From Pseudomonas sp. NFIX28 (GTDB lineage Bacteria > Pseudomonadota > Gammaproteobacteria > Pseudomonadales > Pseudomonadaceae): 64,000 bases of DNA. Under the pieces are notes generated by a model that was given only the letters and a program-made list of their open reading frames with translations, was not told the origin of the DNA and searched no databases. The translations under genes were made by a program, and so were the position numbers. The stretch's first letter is position 1; each line of letters begins with the position of its first letter. Positions 53,133-62,341 of this stretch are shown here, one piece after another. Location: contig NZ_FNPW01000001.1 of the NCBI RefSeq assembly GCF_900107395.1, positions 344,077 through 408,076 on the forward strand. Reading direction: 5' to 3'.

Positions 53133-54047
53133 TCAAAGACTGTCAGGGTCGCCGAAGAACATCTGAATCCGCGAGCGCAGCCAGCGTTCGCCCGGGTCGT
53201 TGTCCTGGGAGCCGCGCCAGGCCATGTGCAATTCGAAGGTGCGCACCGGCAGGGGCGGGTCTTCGGCGCGCACGCCGCCAGCGGCGGTCAGGGCTTCAGC
53301 GGTGTAGTCGGGCACGGTGGCGACGATGTCGGTGCCGGTGAGCAAGGTGCTGAGGCCGTTGAACTGCGGCACGGCGAGCACCACGTGACGCTTGCGCCCG
53401 AGTTTTTCCAACTCTTCATCGATAAAACCGCTGAGGTCGCCGGCGAACGACACCAGGGCGTGGGGGCGGGCGCAGAAGTCGTCGAGGCTCAGGGCGCCGG
53501 GCATGGTGTCCGCCCGCAGCAGCTTGGGCAGGCTGCGGCGCAGCACCTTGCGCTTGGCATTGGCCGGCAGGTCCTGGGTGTAGCTGACGCCGATGGAAAT
53601 TTCGCCGGAGGCCAGCAGCGCCGGCATCAGCAGGTAGTTGGCGCGGCGCACCACCAGGACGATTCCCGGCGCTTCGGCGCGCAGGCGCTTGAGCAGCATC
53701 GGCAGCAGGGCGAACTCGACGTCGTCCGACAGGCCGATACGGAACACTGCGGTGCTGGTCGCCGGGTCGAATTCCGCGGCGCGGCTGACTGCCGTGGAAA
53801 TCGAGTCCAGGGCAGGCGAGAGCAGGGCGAAGATCTCCACTGCCCGCGCCGATGGCTCCATGCTGCGCCCGGTGCGCACGAACAACGGGTCGTCGAACAG
53901 GCTGCGCAGGCGCGACAGTGCCGCACTGATGGCCGGCTGGCCGAGGAAGAGTTTCTCCGCCGCCCGAGTCACACTGCGCTCATGCATTAATGTTTCGAAC
54001 ACGATCAACAGGTTCAGGTCGACACGACGCAGGTCATTACGATTCAT
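53133..54047 (-). CDS. LysR-family transcriptional regulator
   Basis: A 304-aa LysR protein. ATG 54047 gives MNRNDLRRVDLNLLIVFETL, the classical start. The helix-turn-helix lies at residues about 20-45 (RSVTRAAEKLFLGQPAISAA). The effector domain follows, and GDPDSL closes the protein. It is divergent from the alcohol dehydrogenase gene, the usual arrangement for a regulator and its target. Confidence 0.9.
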   Translation of the reverse strand: MNRNDLRRVDLNLLIVFETLMHERSVTRAAEKLFLGQPAISAALSRLRSLFDDPLFVRTGRSMEPSARAVEIFALLSPALDSISTAVSRAAEFDPATSTAVFRIGLSDDVEFALLPMLLKRLRAEAPGIVLVVRRANYLLMPALLASGEISIGVSYTQDLPANAKRKVLRRSLPKLLRADTMPGALSLDDFCARPHALVSFAGDLSGFIDEELEKLGRKRHVVLAVPQFNGLSTLLTGTDIVATVPDYTAEALTAAGGVRAEDPPLPVRTFELHMAWRGSQDNDPGERWLRSRIQMFFGDPDSL

Positions 54048-54083
54048 CTTGAGTCCTGGCAGAGTCAGCAAACTTGACGAGAG

Positions 54084-54106
54084 CGGCCATATGAGAACAA
54101 TGGCCG
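54084..54106. promoter_or_regulatory. Inverted repeat near the LysR gene start
   Basis: CGGCCAT and ATGGCCG are perfectly inverted across 9 nt, about 37 bp before the LysR start. It is a possible autoregulatory site. Confidence 0.4.
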
Positions 54107-54233
54107 GCATGAATCTTACGGGGAAAGGCTGTTACTCTGCACCGGCTAATTGTTTTTTCCTGTAAGGAACCCTTCGCTCTGGCACGCTGTTTCCCGTTGT
54201 TGCAGGTGCTGCGGAATCAATGACAGGCATGTC

Positions 54234-54247
54234 GACTATTAATAGTC
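54234..54247. promoter_or_regulatory. Perfect 14-bp palindrome GACTATTAATAGTC
   Basis: GACTATTAATAGTC is a perfect palindrome about 70 bp upstream of the dehydrogenase start. It lies in the divergent region next to a LysR gene, where such dyads often serve as regulator-binding sites. The rest of 54048-54316 holds no gene. Confidence 0.5.
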
Positions 54248-54316
54248 ACTGATGGTCTTGGCCAGAAAGCCCAGATAGAGTTCAGGGCATTAGAGGTTAC
54301 TTTGACGAGGTTTGCG

Positions 54317-55339
54317 ATGTCCCGCACGATCCGTTTTCACAAGTTTGGTCCGGCCGAGGTGCTCAAGTGCGAAGAGCATGCGGCCGCTCTGCCTGCGCCA
54401 GGCGAAGTGCAGGTGCGTGTCGAAGCGATCGGCATCAGTTGGTACGACGTACTTTGGCGCCAGAACCTGGCGTCCTCCCATGCCCGCCTGCCTTCCGGCC
54501 TTGGCCATGAGATGGCCGGCGTGGTGACTGCGGTCGGCGAAGGGGTCGATGACCTGGCCGTTGGCGACAAGGTTGCCAGCTTCCCGGCTGAAAGCCCGAA
54601 CGATTATCCGGTCTATGGCGAGCTGATCGTCCTGCCACGCTCGGCGCTGACCCGCTATCCCGATGTGCTCAGCCCGATCGAGGCCGCGGTGCATTACACG
54701 CCGCTGCTGGTGGCCTATTTCGCCTATGTCGACCTGGCGCGGGTCAAGCCCGGGCAGTTCGCCCTGGTCACCGATGCCAGCCATTGCGCCGGTCCGTCCT
54801 TCGTCCAGCTGGGCAAGGCGCTTGGCGTGCGGGTGATTGCCGCGACCAAGACCGCAGAAGAGCGTGAATACCTGCTGTCCCTGGGTGCCGAGAAAGTCAT
54901 CGTCACCGAAGAGCAGGACCTGCTCATGCAAATCAACAAATACACCGACAACCGTGGCGTCGACGTGGTATTCGACGGCCTTGGCGGTCCGCAGATGTCG
55001 ATGCTCGGCGACGTCCTGGCGCCGCGCGGCAGCCTGGTGCTGTACGGCCTGCAAGGCGGCAACCAGACGCCATTCCCGGCCTGCGCGGCGTTCCAGAAGA
55101 ACATCCAGTTCTTCGTGCACTGCATCGGCAACTTCACTGGCAAGCCGGAACTGGGCATCATCCAGGACCAGGTGGCCCTGCAGCGCGCGTTGCGCGATAT
55201 CAACCAACTGACGGCGGACCGCGTACTGCTGCCGCTGAAGACCCGGGTCTTCGGGTTCAACGAGTTTGTCGAAGCCCACCGCTACATGGACGAGTGTCCT
55301 TGCCGCGAACGGGTTGCACTGCAGGTCACGCCGGCCTGA
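54317..55339 (+). CDS. Zinc-independent alcohol dehydrogenase/quinone reductase (MDR family)
   Basis: A 340-aa medium-chain dehydrogenase. The GroES-like N-terminal domain is followed by the NADPH Rossmann fold (about residues 145-270). Key segments: VRVEAIGISWYDVLWRQN, LGHEMAGVVTAVGEGVDDL, and ALVTDASHCAGPSFVQLGKA. The family zinc ligands are not all present, which fits quinone oxidoreductase-type enzymes. ATG 54317 with ACGAGG upstream was preferred over TTG 54302. It probably reduces reactive aldehydes or quinones under control of the divergent LysR. The substrate is unknown. Confidence 0.85.
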   Translation: MSRTIRFHKFGPAEVLKCEEHAAALPAPGEVQVRVEAIGISWYDVLWRQNLASSHARLPSGLGHEMAGVVTAVGEGVDDLAVGDKVASFPAESPNDYPVYGELIVLPRSALTRYPDVLSPIEAAVHYTPLLVAYFAYVDLARVKPGQFALVTDASHCAGPSFVQLGKALGVRVIAATKTAEEREYLLSLGAEKVIVTEEQDLLMQINKYTDNRGVDVVFDGLGGPQMSMLGDVLAPRGSLVLYGLQGGNQTPFPACAAFQKNIQFFVHCIGNFTGKPELGIIQDQVALQRALRDINQLTADRVLLPLKTRVFGFNEFVEAHRYMDECPCRERVALQVTPA

Positions 55340-55545
55340 TCCTGACGCCAGGGTTCGCGATCGCGCACCCTGGCGTTTCTGTCTTCGCGGTCATTCCCCT
55401 CCTTATATTCCTGCCTCGATCCCGAGTGGCCTGCGCATGGCTGGCGACAGTCTCGAACCGCCACGGATAGATCCCGTCGCGCAGCGGTCAAACTGCCAGT
55501 AAACTGCGCAGCACTCACCGAACCATCCCTTTCCCGAGGTTATGC

Positions 55546-57189
55546 ATGACACTCAGTCCTTTTGCGGGCAAACCGGCGCCGACAGAATTGCTGGTCGATC
55601 TTCCGCGACTGGTAACGGCCTATTACACCGGGCAGCCCGATGCCTCCATTGCCACCCAGCGTGTCGCCTTCGGCACCTCGGGGCACCGTGGCAGCTCGTT
55701 CGACTTGAGTTTCAATGAGTGGCACGTCCTGGCCATCAGCCAGGCGATCTGCCTGTATCGTCAATCCCAGGGTATCGACGGCCCGCTGTTTGTCGGCATC
55801 GATACCCACGCCTTGTCCACGCCGGCCGGCGCCAGCGCCCTGGAAGTACTGGCCGCCAACGGCGTGACCGTGATGATTGCCGCGGGCGACGAGTACACCC
55901 CGACGCCGGCGGTGTCCCATGCGATCCTTTGCTACAACCGCGGCCGTACCAGCGGCCTGGCCGACGGCATTGTGATCACCCCATCGCACAACCCGCCGCA
56001 AAGCGGTGGCTACAAGTACAACCCCACCAACGGCGGCCCGGCCGATACCCACATCACCAAGTGGATCGAAGCCAAGGCCAACGAGCTGCTGGCCAATAAA
56101 CTGGCCGGCGTGAAGCGCATCAGCTACGAGCAGGCGCTGAAAGCCGACACCACCCATCGTCACGACTACGTCAACAGCTATGTCGCCGACCTGATCAACG
56201 TCATCGACCTGGACGCCATCCGCAACGCCAAGCTGCGCCTGGGCGTCGATCCGCTGGGCGGAGCAGGGGTGCGCTACTGGTCGGCGATTGCCGAGCACTA
56301 TCGCCTGGACCTGGACGTGGTGAACAAAGAAGTCGACGCCACCTTCCGCTTCATGTGCGTCGACTGGGACGGCCAGATTCGCATGGACCCGTCGTCCAGC
56401 CATGCGATGCAGGGCCTGATCGGCCTGAAGAATCGTTTCGACGTGGCCTTCGGTTGCGATCCGGACCACGACCGGCACGGCATCGTGACCCCGACGGGCG
56501 GCCTGCTGGCGCCGAACAATTACCTGGCGGTGGCCATCGACTACCTGTTCCAGAACCGTCCGCAATGGCGCGCCGACGCGGCCGTGGGCAAGACCGTGGT
56601 CAGCAGCGGCCTGATCGACCGCGTGGCGGCGCGCCTGGGCCGTCGCCTGTACGAAGTGCCGGTGGGCTTCAAGTGGTTCGCCGACGGCCTGTTCGACGGC
56701 TCCCTCGGTTTTGGCGGTGAAGAAAGCGCTGGCGCGTCGTTCCTGCGCCGCGACGGTGGCGTCTGGAGCACCGACAAGGACGGCTTGATTCCATCCTTGC
56801 TGGCCGCGGAAATGACCGCCCGCACTGGCCGCGACCCGAGCCAGGCCTACCGCGCCTTGTGCGACGAGCTGGGCGAGCCGTTCTCGGTGCGCGTCGATGC
56901 CAAGGCCAACCCGCAGCAGAAGGCGCTGCTCGGCAAGCTGTCGCCGGAGCAAGTGACTTCGACCCAGCTGGCCGGCGAAAGCATCCAGAAAATCCTCAGC
57001 CATGCGCCGGGCAACGATCAGGCGATCGGCGGCCTCAAGGTCATGACCGAGAACGGCTGGTTCGCGGCGCGACCATCGGGCACCGAAGACATCTACAAGA
57101 TCTATGCCGAGAGCTTTATCGGCGACGATCACCTGAAGCAACTGGTGCAGGAAGCGCAGACCCTGGTGGACGGCGCGATCAGCGGCTGA
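55546..57189 (+). CDS. pgm: Phosphoglucomutase (alpha-D-glucose phosphate-specific)
   Basis: A 547-aa enzyme of the bacterial Pgm type. The phosphoserine S147 is in [16 protein letters not shown]. The metal-binding loop is [14 protein letters not shown] (about 305), the sugar loop [13 protein letters not shown] (about 392), and the phosphate loop [13 protein letters not shown] near the C-terminus. It interconverts glucose 1- and 6-phosphate, feeding UDP-glucose, trehalose and glycan synthesis. It appears to be a single-gene unit with its own terminator. Confidence 0.95.
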   Translation: MTLSPFAGKPAPTELLVDLPRLVTAYYTGQPDASIATQRVAFGTSGHRGSSFDLSFNEWHVLAISQAICLYRQSQGIDGPLFVGIDTHALSTPAGASALEVLAANGVTVMIAAGDEYTPTPAVSHAILCYNRGRTSGLADGIVITPSHNPPQSGGYKYNPTNGGPADTHITKWIEAKANELLANKLAGVKRISYEQALKADTTHRHDYVNSYVADLINVIDLDAIRNAKLRLGVDPLGGAGVRYWSAIAEHYRLDLDVVNKEVDATFRFMCVDWDGQIRMDPSSSHAMQGLIGLKNRFDVAFGCDPDHDRHGIVTPTGGLLAPNNYLAVAIDYLFQNRPQWRADAAVGKTVVSSGLIDRVAARLGRRLYEVPVGFKWFADGLFDGSLGFGGEESAGASFLRRDGGVWSTDKDGLIPSLLAAEMTARTGRDPSQAYRALCDELGEPFSVRVDAKANPQQKALLGKLSPEQVTSTQLAGESIQKILSHAPGNDQAIGGLKVMTENGWFAARPSGTEDIYKIYAESFIGDDHLKQLVQEAQTLVDGAISG

Positions 57190-57220
57190 TCCAGCGGCGT
57201 TTCGCGGCAGACAAAAAAGG

Positions 57221-57246
57221 GGCGACCAGACGGTCGCCCCTTTTTT
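57221..57246 (+). terminator. Rho-independent terminator of pgm
   Basis: GGGGCGACC-AGAC-GGTCGCCCC is a perfect 9-bp stem followed by TTTTTT, 30 bp after the pgm stop. Confidence 0.93.
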
Positions 57247-57261
57247 ATCGTTACTGTGTCT

Positions 57262-57379
57262 TGTAGGAGCGAGGCTTGCCCGCGATGGCTCCCGTTTGAG
57301 CGACAACCATCTTCAACTGGAGCGGAGTCAGCTTCAGGGCTGCTTTGCAGCCCATCGCGAGCAAGCTTCGCTCCTACGG
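57262..57379. repeat. Inverted pair of REP elements
   Basis: TGTAGGAGCGAGGCTTGCCC at 57262-57281 (extended to about 57288) and an inverted copy at 57351-57379 (ATCGCGAGCAAGCTTCGCTC core) flank about 60 bp between pgm and the convergent pirin gene. This is the same family as the pair near 4664-4723. Confidence 0.8.
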
Positions 57380-57402
57380 ACGCGGAGCATTTTTTCGGTG
57401 CC

Positions 57403-58098
57403 TCAGGCCAGGTCCACCAAGACAATTTCGCTGTCCTCGAGGGCGGTGACGCGCAGCAGGCGTTCGTCCTGCACCGCGACACCGTCTCGAGCTTCGGCGC
57501 GCAAGCCATTGACTTCAATCACCCCGGTGGCCGGCACCAGGTAGGCGCGGCGTCCTTCGTCCAGAGCGTACTCGGCGGACTCGCCAGCCTTCAGGTTGGC
57601 CGCCACCAGGCGCGCATCGGCACGAATCCGCAGGCTCTGGTCATCACCTTGCTTGCCGCTGGCCAGGGTCACGAAACCTTCGCGCTGGCCTTTGGGAAAC
57701 GGCTTGGCGCCCCAGGACGGCGCGGAGCCGGCTTCGTTGGGGATGATCCAGATCTGGAAGATCCTGGTTTCACCGGCCTCCAGGTTGTATTCGCTGTGGG
57801 CGATGCCGGTGCCCGCGCTCATCACCTGCACGTCGCCGGCCTCGGTCCGGCCCTTGTTGCCCAGGTTGTCCTGGTGGGTAATGGCGCCTTCACGAACGTA
57901 AGTGATGATCTCCATGTCCCGGTGCGGGTGCTGCGGAAAACCGGTGCCGGGGGCGATCACGTCGTCGTTCCACACCCGCAAGTTGCCCCAGTTCATGCGT
58001 TTGGGGTCGTAGTACTCGGCGAACGAAAAGTGGTGGTGGGCATCCAACCAGCCGTGATGGGCGCCGCCCAGGGATTTGAAGGGTCTGAGTTCAAGCAT
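57403..58098 (-). CDS. Pirin-family bicupin protein
   Basis: A 231-aa bicupin. The N-terminal iron site is kept (FPQHPHRDMEIITYV with two His, about residue 57; GTGIAHSEYN with His/Glu, about 101-103). Pirins are nuclear or cytoplasmic iron proteins, and the bacterial relatives YhhW and others act as quercetin 2,3-dioxygenases or as modulators. The physiological substrate here is unknown. It is transcribed away from the helicase gene, with a 306-bp gap between. Confidence 0.9.
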   Translation of the reverse strand: MLELRPFKSLGGAHHGWLDAHHHFSFAEYYDPKRMNWGNLRVWNDDVIAPGTGFPQHPHRDMEIITYVREGAITHQDNLGNKGRTEAGDVQVMSAGTGIAHSEYNLEAGETRIFQIWIIPNEAGSAPSWGAKPFPKGQREGFVTLASGKQGDDQSLRIRADARLVAANLKAGESAEYALDEGRRAYLVPATGVIEVNGLRAEARDGVAVQDERLLRVTALEDSEIVLVDLA

Positions 58099-58288
58099 GA
58101 TCGTCTCCTGTCAGGGTTCGTCATGGGCGTCTTGGTTGAGCCGCAGAACGAGACCAGTGGTTGATTGGCGCTCATCATCCATCAGCCAAACATCGATAAA
58201 AAGCGCAAAAAATGCCGTTATTCGATCAAGTAATTTGATGGGTTTGGGGTGGAGATTTCTACTTTCAAGCATTCAAATCATGGCTTAA

Positions 58289-58326
58289 GTCGATGACCTA
58301 TAAGCATTTCACTAGCAGTCATCGAC
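58289..58326. promoter_or_regulatory. Dyad GTCGATGAC/GTCATCGAC in a 306-bp gap
   Basis: A perfect 9-bp inverted repeat is separated by 20 nt, about 80-115 bp upstream of the helicase start. The gap 58099-58404 is AT-rich and holds no gene that I can support. It should contain the promoters of the pirin and helicase genes. The dyad could be an operator. Confidence 0.4.
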
Positions 58327-58404
58327 GAATGAGGCGACCATAGGCGCCGCATTTTTATCGTCGTTATTCCCCAGCAGTCATACCGCCACATACCTGGAGT
58401 CAGC

Positions 58405-60864
58405 GTGCCGCAACACAGCCCCGATCTTCCTCCCGAACTCTTGCCCCTGGCCGAAATGCCGCTGCTCAAGCGGTTGGCGGCCAGGTTCTTCGGTCACGGC
58501 CTGAGCCGCCTGCGCGCCCAGCATCGCGCATCCTGGCTGCATGGCCAGGCGGACGGTTTTCGTAGCGGGCATACCGCCGGGGTGGAATACGGCTACCAGG
58601 AAGGCAAGGCTGAGGGCCTGGAGCAGGGCCGCCAGGTGCTGCTGATTCGCGACAGCCGCTCTACCGAGCACCCGGCGCCCGGCGTCGACGACCAGTTGTT
58701 CGATGACTGGCGCCTGCCGTTGAGCGCCGAATTGAAGAAGCGCATCAAGACCGACGTCGCTCGCCTGCTGCCGGCCCACGCCCAGCCCAGCAGCGCGCAA
58801 TGGAAAATGATTTTCAGCGAAACCCCGTCCACTTCGGTGATTGCCGGCGCCGGGGCGGGCAAGTCGACCTCCCTGGTCCTTCGCATCCTGCTGCTCAATC
58901 ATTACCTGGGCTTCGAGCTCGACTCGATGACCGTGGTGACCTTCACCCGTGAGTCGCGCAAGGATTTCATCAATAAACTGATGGAGGTATTCGCGCTCTG
59001 GGGCCGTCCCCTGGGCCTCAAGCAGGCGCGGGAGCTGGTGCGCACCTTCCACTCGCGCATCCTGCCGATGGTCCGCAGCCTGCCAGGCTTCGAGCGCCTG
59101 CAGGCGTTCGAAAACCTCAGCGAACGCCCGGCGGCGGGGGATCTGGAGGTCGACAGCAACCCCTTCGACCTGCGGATCAACGACGCCCAGCGCAAGCACC
59201 TGAATGCCTGCTACCACGCCCTGCACCAGCGTGACGGGCGGTTTCGCGAGGCGATCAAGCCGTTGCTGCGCCATGCCCTGCAGCTCAAGGAGCTGGAGCG
59301 CGACCATCCGGACGTGCAAAAACGCATGGCCGTGACCGAGTTGGCCGCCAAGCGCGACGAGGAACTGTGCGACACCTTGGAAGACCTGTGGTTTCGCGCC
59401 GGTGCCTGGCCGATCAAGGGCATCGAGCCGAACCGGCAGACGGTCGAGATCAACGGTTCGCAGTTTCACTGCCATGGTTATGTCGCCGAGCTGGATGCCT
59501 GGGTGGTGCTGGGGTTCGACCCACGGGAAAACCCGCAACTGAGCCGCCCGGGCGCCAAGCTTTCGGTGCGCGCGGAATGGGCGGTTAAGCGCACCCTGTT
59601 TCAAGCTTTCTGTCGTAAGCCTATGATTTGGCTGGATAGTTACGATTCGGCAAAGCGAGTGCTGTCATCCCTGGCTGGCGATGCCAGTGCCGGGCCGGGC
59701 TTCGACTACAAGGTCAAGGGCGAGTTGGCTTCGGCGCCGCTGCTGGACTGTTTTGTCGCTGCGGCCGGGTTTATCGAGAACCTGGGGCTGGATGTATCGG
59801 CGGCCGTGGGCCAGATGATGTTTCCTCGAGACGATCCTGATCGCTATTTCTTCGAGGCCCTGAGTCTGTTCTGGCGAGCGCTGGATGATCATCTGCTCGA
59901 CCAGTCGCCGCCGATCATGAGCTACAACCGCATGTTCGCGCTGTTCGGCGAGAACACCCCGGAGAACTTCAAGCTGCTCGGCGATGAACAGTTGCGGCCG
60001 ATGTCGCACCTGATGATCGACGAATTCCAGGACGTTTCGCCGCAGATCGTCTCGTGGATCCGCGCCAGCCTGCGCGAGATCCGCAGCCGTGGGCCGGCGA
60101 TGCATGTCGGGCGCGGGGCGCAGCGCTCCTCCTTGCTCTGCGTGGGGGATGACTGGCAGTCGATTTATGGCTGGCGTGGCAGTTCGCCGAAATTCTTCAT
60201 GGAATTCAACAAGGAATTCCCATCGCCGGCTACCACCCGGGTGATGCTCAGCGAGAACTATCGCAGCCATCAGCACATCATCGACGCAGCGGAACATATC
60301 GTCCGCGCGGCGCCGGCGATTGCCGGAAAGAAGGCCAAGGCCAGCGGCGAACCCAAGGAAGCGCTGCCGGTGACTGTGCTGGATCGCGACGACCAGGGGC
60401 TGGCGGCGCGGTTGGCAGAGCATTACCGTAACGGCGATTCGATCTTGATGCTGTTTCGAAAAAGTAGCGATAAGTTATTGATAGAAGAACATATTTTACC
60501 AATAGTTAATGTTGATTCTAGATTGCCGGCCGAAGACCGGCGCCTCAAGCAACTGACCTACCACAGCTCCAAGGGCTTGCAGGCCGATGCGGTGTTCCTG
60601 CTGGGCGATTGCCAGCACCTGACCAGTTCACCCTACAAGAACCAGGTCTATCGCATGGCTGGGCTGGGCAAGGATGGCGATAGCGAGCCGTACGACACCG
60701 CACAGAAAGACGAAACCCTGCGCCTGGCCTATGTCGGCATCACCCGGGCGGTGAAGCATTGCTACTGGTATGTCGACAGCGCGGACACCCAGGCGGCCAA
60801 TGCGCCCAAGGCATCGGACCGGATTCCCCAGGGCAAGCCGTTCTTCGCCGACCTGCGGGCATGA
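58405..60864 (+). CDS. UvrD/Rep-family (helicase IV-like) DNA helicase
   Basis: An 819-aa SF1A helicase starting at GTG with GGAG upstream. Motif I (Walker A) VIAGAGAGKSTSLVLR (about 148), Ia TFTRESRKDFI, motif II IDEFQDVSPQIV (about 537), motif III GDDWQSIYGWRGS, motif IV LSENYRSHQHII, motif V TYHSSKGLQADAVFLLG and motif VI RLAYVGITRAVKHCYW are all present. It unwinds DNA 3' to 5', probably in repair. The N-terminal 140 residues are of a helicase IV-like type without a recognised nuclease motif. A short AT-rich patch (60451-60523) interrupts an otherwise GC-rich gene. Confidence 0.9.
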   Translation: MPQHSPDLPPELLPLAEMPLLKRLAARFFGHGLSRLRAQHRASWLHGQADGFRSGHTAGVEYGYQEGKAEGLEQGRQVLLIRDSRSTEHPAPGVDDQLFDDWRLPLSAELKKRIKTDVARLLPAHAQPSSAQWKMIFSETPSTSVIAGAGAGKSTSLVLRILLLNHYLGFELDSMTVVTFTRESRKDFINKLMEVFALWGRPLGLKQARELVRTFHSRILPMVRSLPGFERLQAFENLSERPAAGDLEVDSNPFDLRINDAQRKHLNACYHALHQRDGRFREAIKPLLRHALQLKELERDHPDVQKRMAVTELAAKRDEELCDTLEDLWFRAGAWPIKGIEPNRQTVEINGSQFHCHGYVAELDAWVVLGFDPRENPQLSRPGAKLSVRAEWAVKRTLFQAFCRKPMIWLDSYDSAKRVLSSLAGDASAGPGFDYKVKGELASAPLLDCFVAAAGFIENLGLDVSAAVGQMMFPRDDPDRYFFEALSLFWRALDDHLLDQSPPIMSYNRMFALFGENTPENFKLLGDEQLRPMSHLMIDEFQDVSPQIVSWIRASLREIRSRGPAMHVGRGAQRSSLLCVGDDWQSIYGWRGSSPKFFMEFNKEFPSPATTRVMLSENYRSHQHIIDAAEHIVRAAPAIAGKKAKASGEPKEALPVTVLDRDDQGLAARLAEHYRNGDSILMLFRKSSDKLLIEEHILPIVNVDSRLPAEDRRLKQLTYHSSKGLQADAVFLLGDCQHLTSSPYKNQVYRMAGLGKDGDSEPYDTAQKDETLRLAYVGITRAVKHCYWYVDSADTQAANAPKASDRIPQGKPFFADLRA

Positions 60865-60888
60865 AAAAGCCCGCGCTACGGCGGGCTG
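60863..60888 (-). terminator. Rho-independent terminator of the DUF1652 gene
   Basis: AGCCCGC-GCTACG-GCGGGCT stem. On the minus strand it is followed by a T-run (A-run at 60864-60868). The T-run overlaps the stop codon of the convergent helicase gene. Confidence 0.7.
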
Positions 60889-60929
60889 GGGAAACAGGCT
60901 ACGGGCCTGGGGCCAGGTAAACAGCGGCC

Positions 60930-61199
60930 CTAGGCTTTCAAGGCGAGTGGCGGCATGAAGGCCTCCAGCTCGTCTTCCACCGCTTCGATTATTCGTTCGA
61001 CATCGGTGGCGTTCATCACCGTGGCGCAAGGGATGCCGGCAATGGCGATCATGGTCTCGCCACTGGCACGATCGAAGAGCCGGGCGATCATGCTGCCGGG
61101 TGCATCCATGCTGGCCTCGAAGCCCATGGGATGAAAATGCCAACGCATCAGTTGGCAGGCGTTCGGAAAGGTGACTTTACTGGCACAGACTCTATTCAT
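60930..61199 (-). CDS. DUF1652 family protein
   Basis: An 89-aa protein with the DUF1652 pattern (QLMRWHFHPMGFEASMDAPG, MIARLFDRASGETMIAIAGI, VERIIEAVEDELEAF). This family is small, nearly confined to Pseudomonas and of unknown function. ATG 61199 is preceded by an AAGGTGGG-like site. An upstream ATG at 61271 would add 24 residues without family similarity. No motif suggests an activity. Confidence 0.8.
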   Translation of the reverse strand: MNRVCASKVTFPNACQLMRWHFHPMGFEASMDAPGSMIARLFDRASGETMIAIAGIPCATVMNATDVERIIEAVEDELEAFMPPLALKA

Positions 61200-61343
61200 G
61201 GATTGCCCACCTTGTTCATTGAGCGCTTCCTTGTGCTCGCGGTAGGTGTGGAAGGACCGTCTCTGGACCAACCTGTGGAGCTTTTAAAAATAGCACCGGG
61301 TTATGACAGCCATTGGGTTTTTTTCAGGCCGTTTGGCGATTGC

Positions 61344-61364
61344 CCTGCATTTTTTTGATGCAGG
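61344..61364. promoter_or_regulatory. CCTGCAT stem-loop upstream of the AraC gene
   Basis: CCTGCAT-TTTTTTG-ATGCAGG is a perfect 7-bp stem in the 275-bp gap between the DUF1652 and AraC genes. It could be an operator or a leader structure. Otherwise nothing was seen in 61200-61474. Confidence 0.35.
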
Positions 61365-61474
61365 TCATTTTCGCCGGCGGTTTCGGCAAAACGCCAGTAT
61401 CCGCGGCCATGCATTGGCCATTGAAGCGCTGGGCGAACTTCGGCAAGCTGCGCCTTTTCCTCCCCGAGCACCCT

Positions 61475-62290
61475 ATGTCTGCCCCTGATGACGGCCCGGC
61501 GCAAACCCAGGCCACCGGCGAGACCGTGATGCGCTATCACCTGTGCTGGAAGCACCGCGACCTCGATGGCGTCATGGCGCTGTATCACCCGCAAATCCAG
61601 TACAACGACTTTTTCCAGAACCGCACCCTGGGCCTGGACGAGCTGCGCGAATACGTGCGCAACAGCATGCCGCGCGCGCCCGACGAAGCCCTGGAGCACA
61701 GCGACCGCATCCGCCTCGATGGCGATACCGCGTTCATTCAATACCAGGTGACCTTGCGTGGCGGGCAGGGCCTGGTGTCGTTTCGCGCCAGCGAGGCGAT
61801 TACCGTGCGCGACGGCCTGATCTGGCGCGTCAACGAATACGCCTCGCTGGTGCGTGAAGCGGCGCCGGGCAAGGCCGGTGGCAGTACGCGGCCGGCGGCC
61901 AGCCGCCTGGGGCTGTCGCCGCGCCAGCTGAGCTTCATGGCCGATGACCTGCAACAGTACTTCGAGCGCCAGCAGCCGTACCTCGACCCCGAGCTGGACC
62001 TGCAGCGAGTGGCGAAGGAGTGTGGCTACAGCCGCAACCAGATTTCCTACCTGCTCAACCAGGTGCTGGGTCAGAGTTTCTACCGCTATGTGAACCAGGC
62101 GCGCCTGCAGCATCTGCTGGCGGCGCTGGACCAGGCGACGCCACCGGTACGTGTCGACGAGCTGGCGTTCGCCGCCGGCTTCAACTCGCTGTCGGCGTTC
62201 TACAGCTGTTTCCGTCAGCACACCGGCCTGTCGCCCAAGGCCTACGCCAAACAAATTTCTTTGCGTGCACGCGCGCAAGACAACCCCTGA
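61475..62290 (+). CDS. AraC-family regulator with NTF2/SnoaL-like sensor domain
   Basis: A 271-aa protein. Residues about 8-130 look like an NTF2/SnoaL-like alpha+beta barrel (ETVMRYHLCWKHRDLDGVMA, LYHPQIQYNDFFQNRTLGLD). Residues about 150-265 are the AraC double helix-turn-helix (DLQRVAKECGYSRNQISYLL, DELAFAAGFNSLSAFYSCFR, then HTGLSPKAYAKQ). Most AraC proteins carry a cupin sensor instead, so the front domain is unusual. ATG 61475 was chosen because the longer frame has no family similarity upstream. It precedes, and probably controls, the oxidoreductase gene. Confidence 0.85.
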   Translation: MSAPDDGPAQTQATGETVMRYHLCWKHRDLDGVMALYHPQIQYNDFFQNRTLGLDELREYVRNSMPRAPDEALEHSDRIRLDGDTAFIQYQVTLRGGQGLVSFRASEAITVRDGLIWRVNEYASLVREAAPGKAGGSTRPAASRLGLSPRQLSFMADDLQQYFERQQPYLDPELDLQRVAKECGYSRNQISYLLNQVLGQSFYRYVNQARLQHLLAALDQATPPVRVDELAFAAGFNSLSAFYSCFRQHTGLSPKAYAKQISLRARAQDNP

Positions 62291-62341
62291 ACCCAGGCAC
62301 TAGGATCGGCGCCATCGAAGTTCGGGTGGCGGAGTCCGTAT

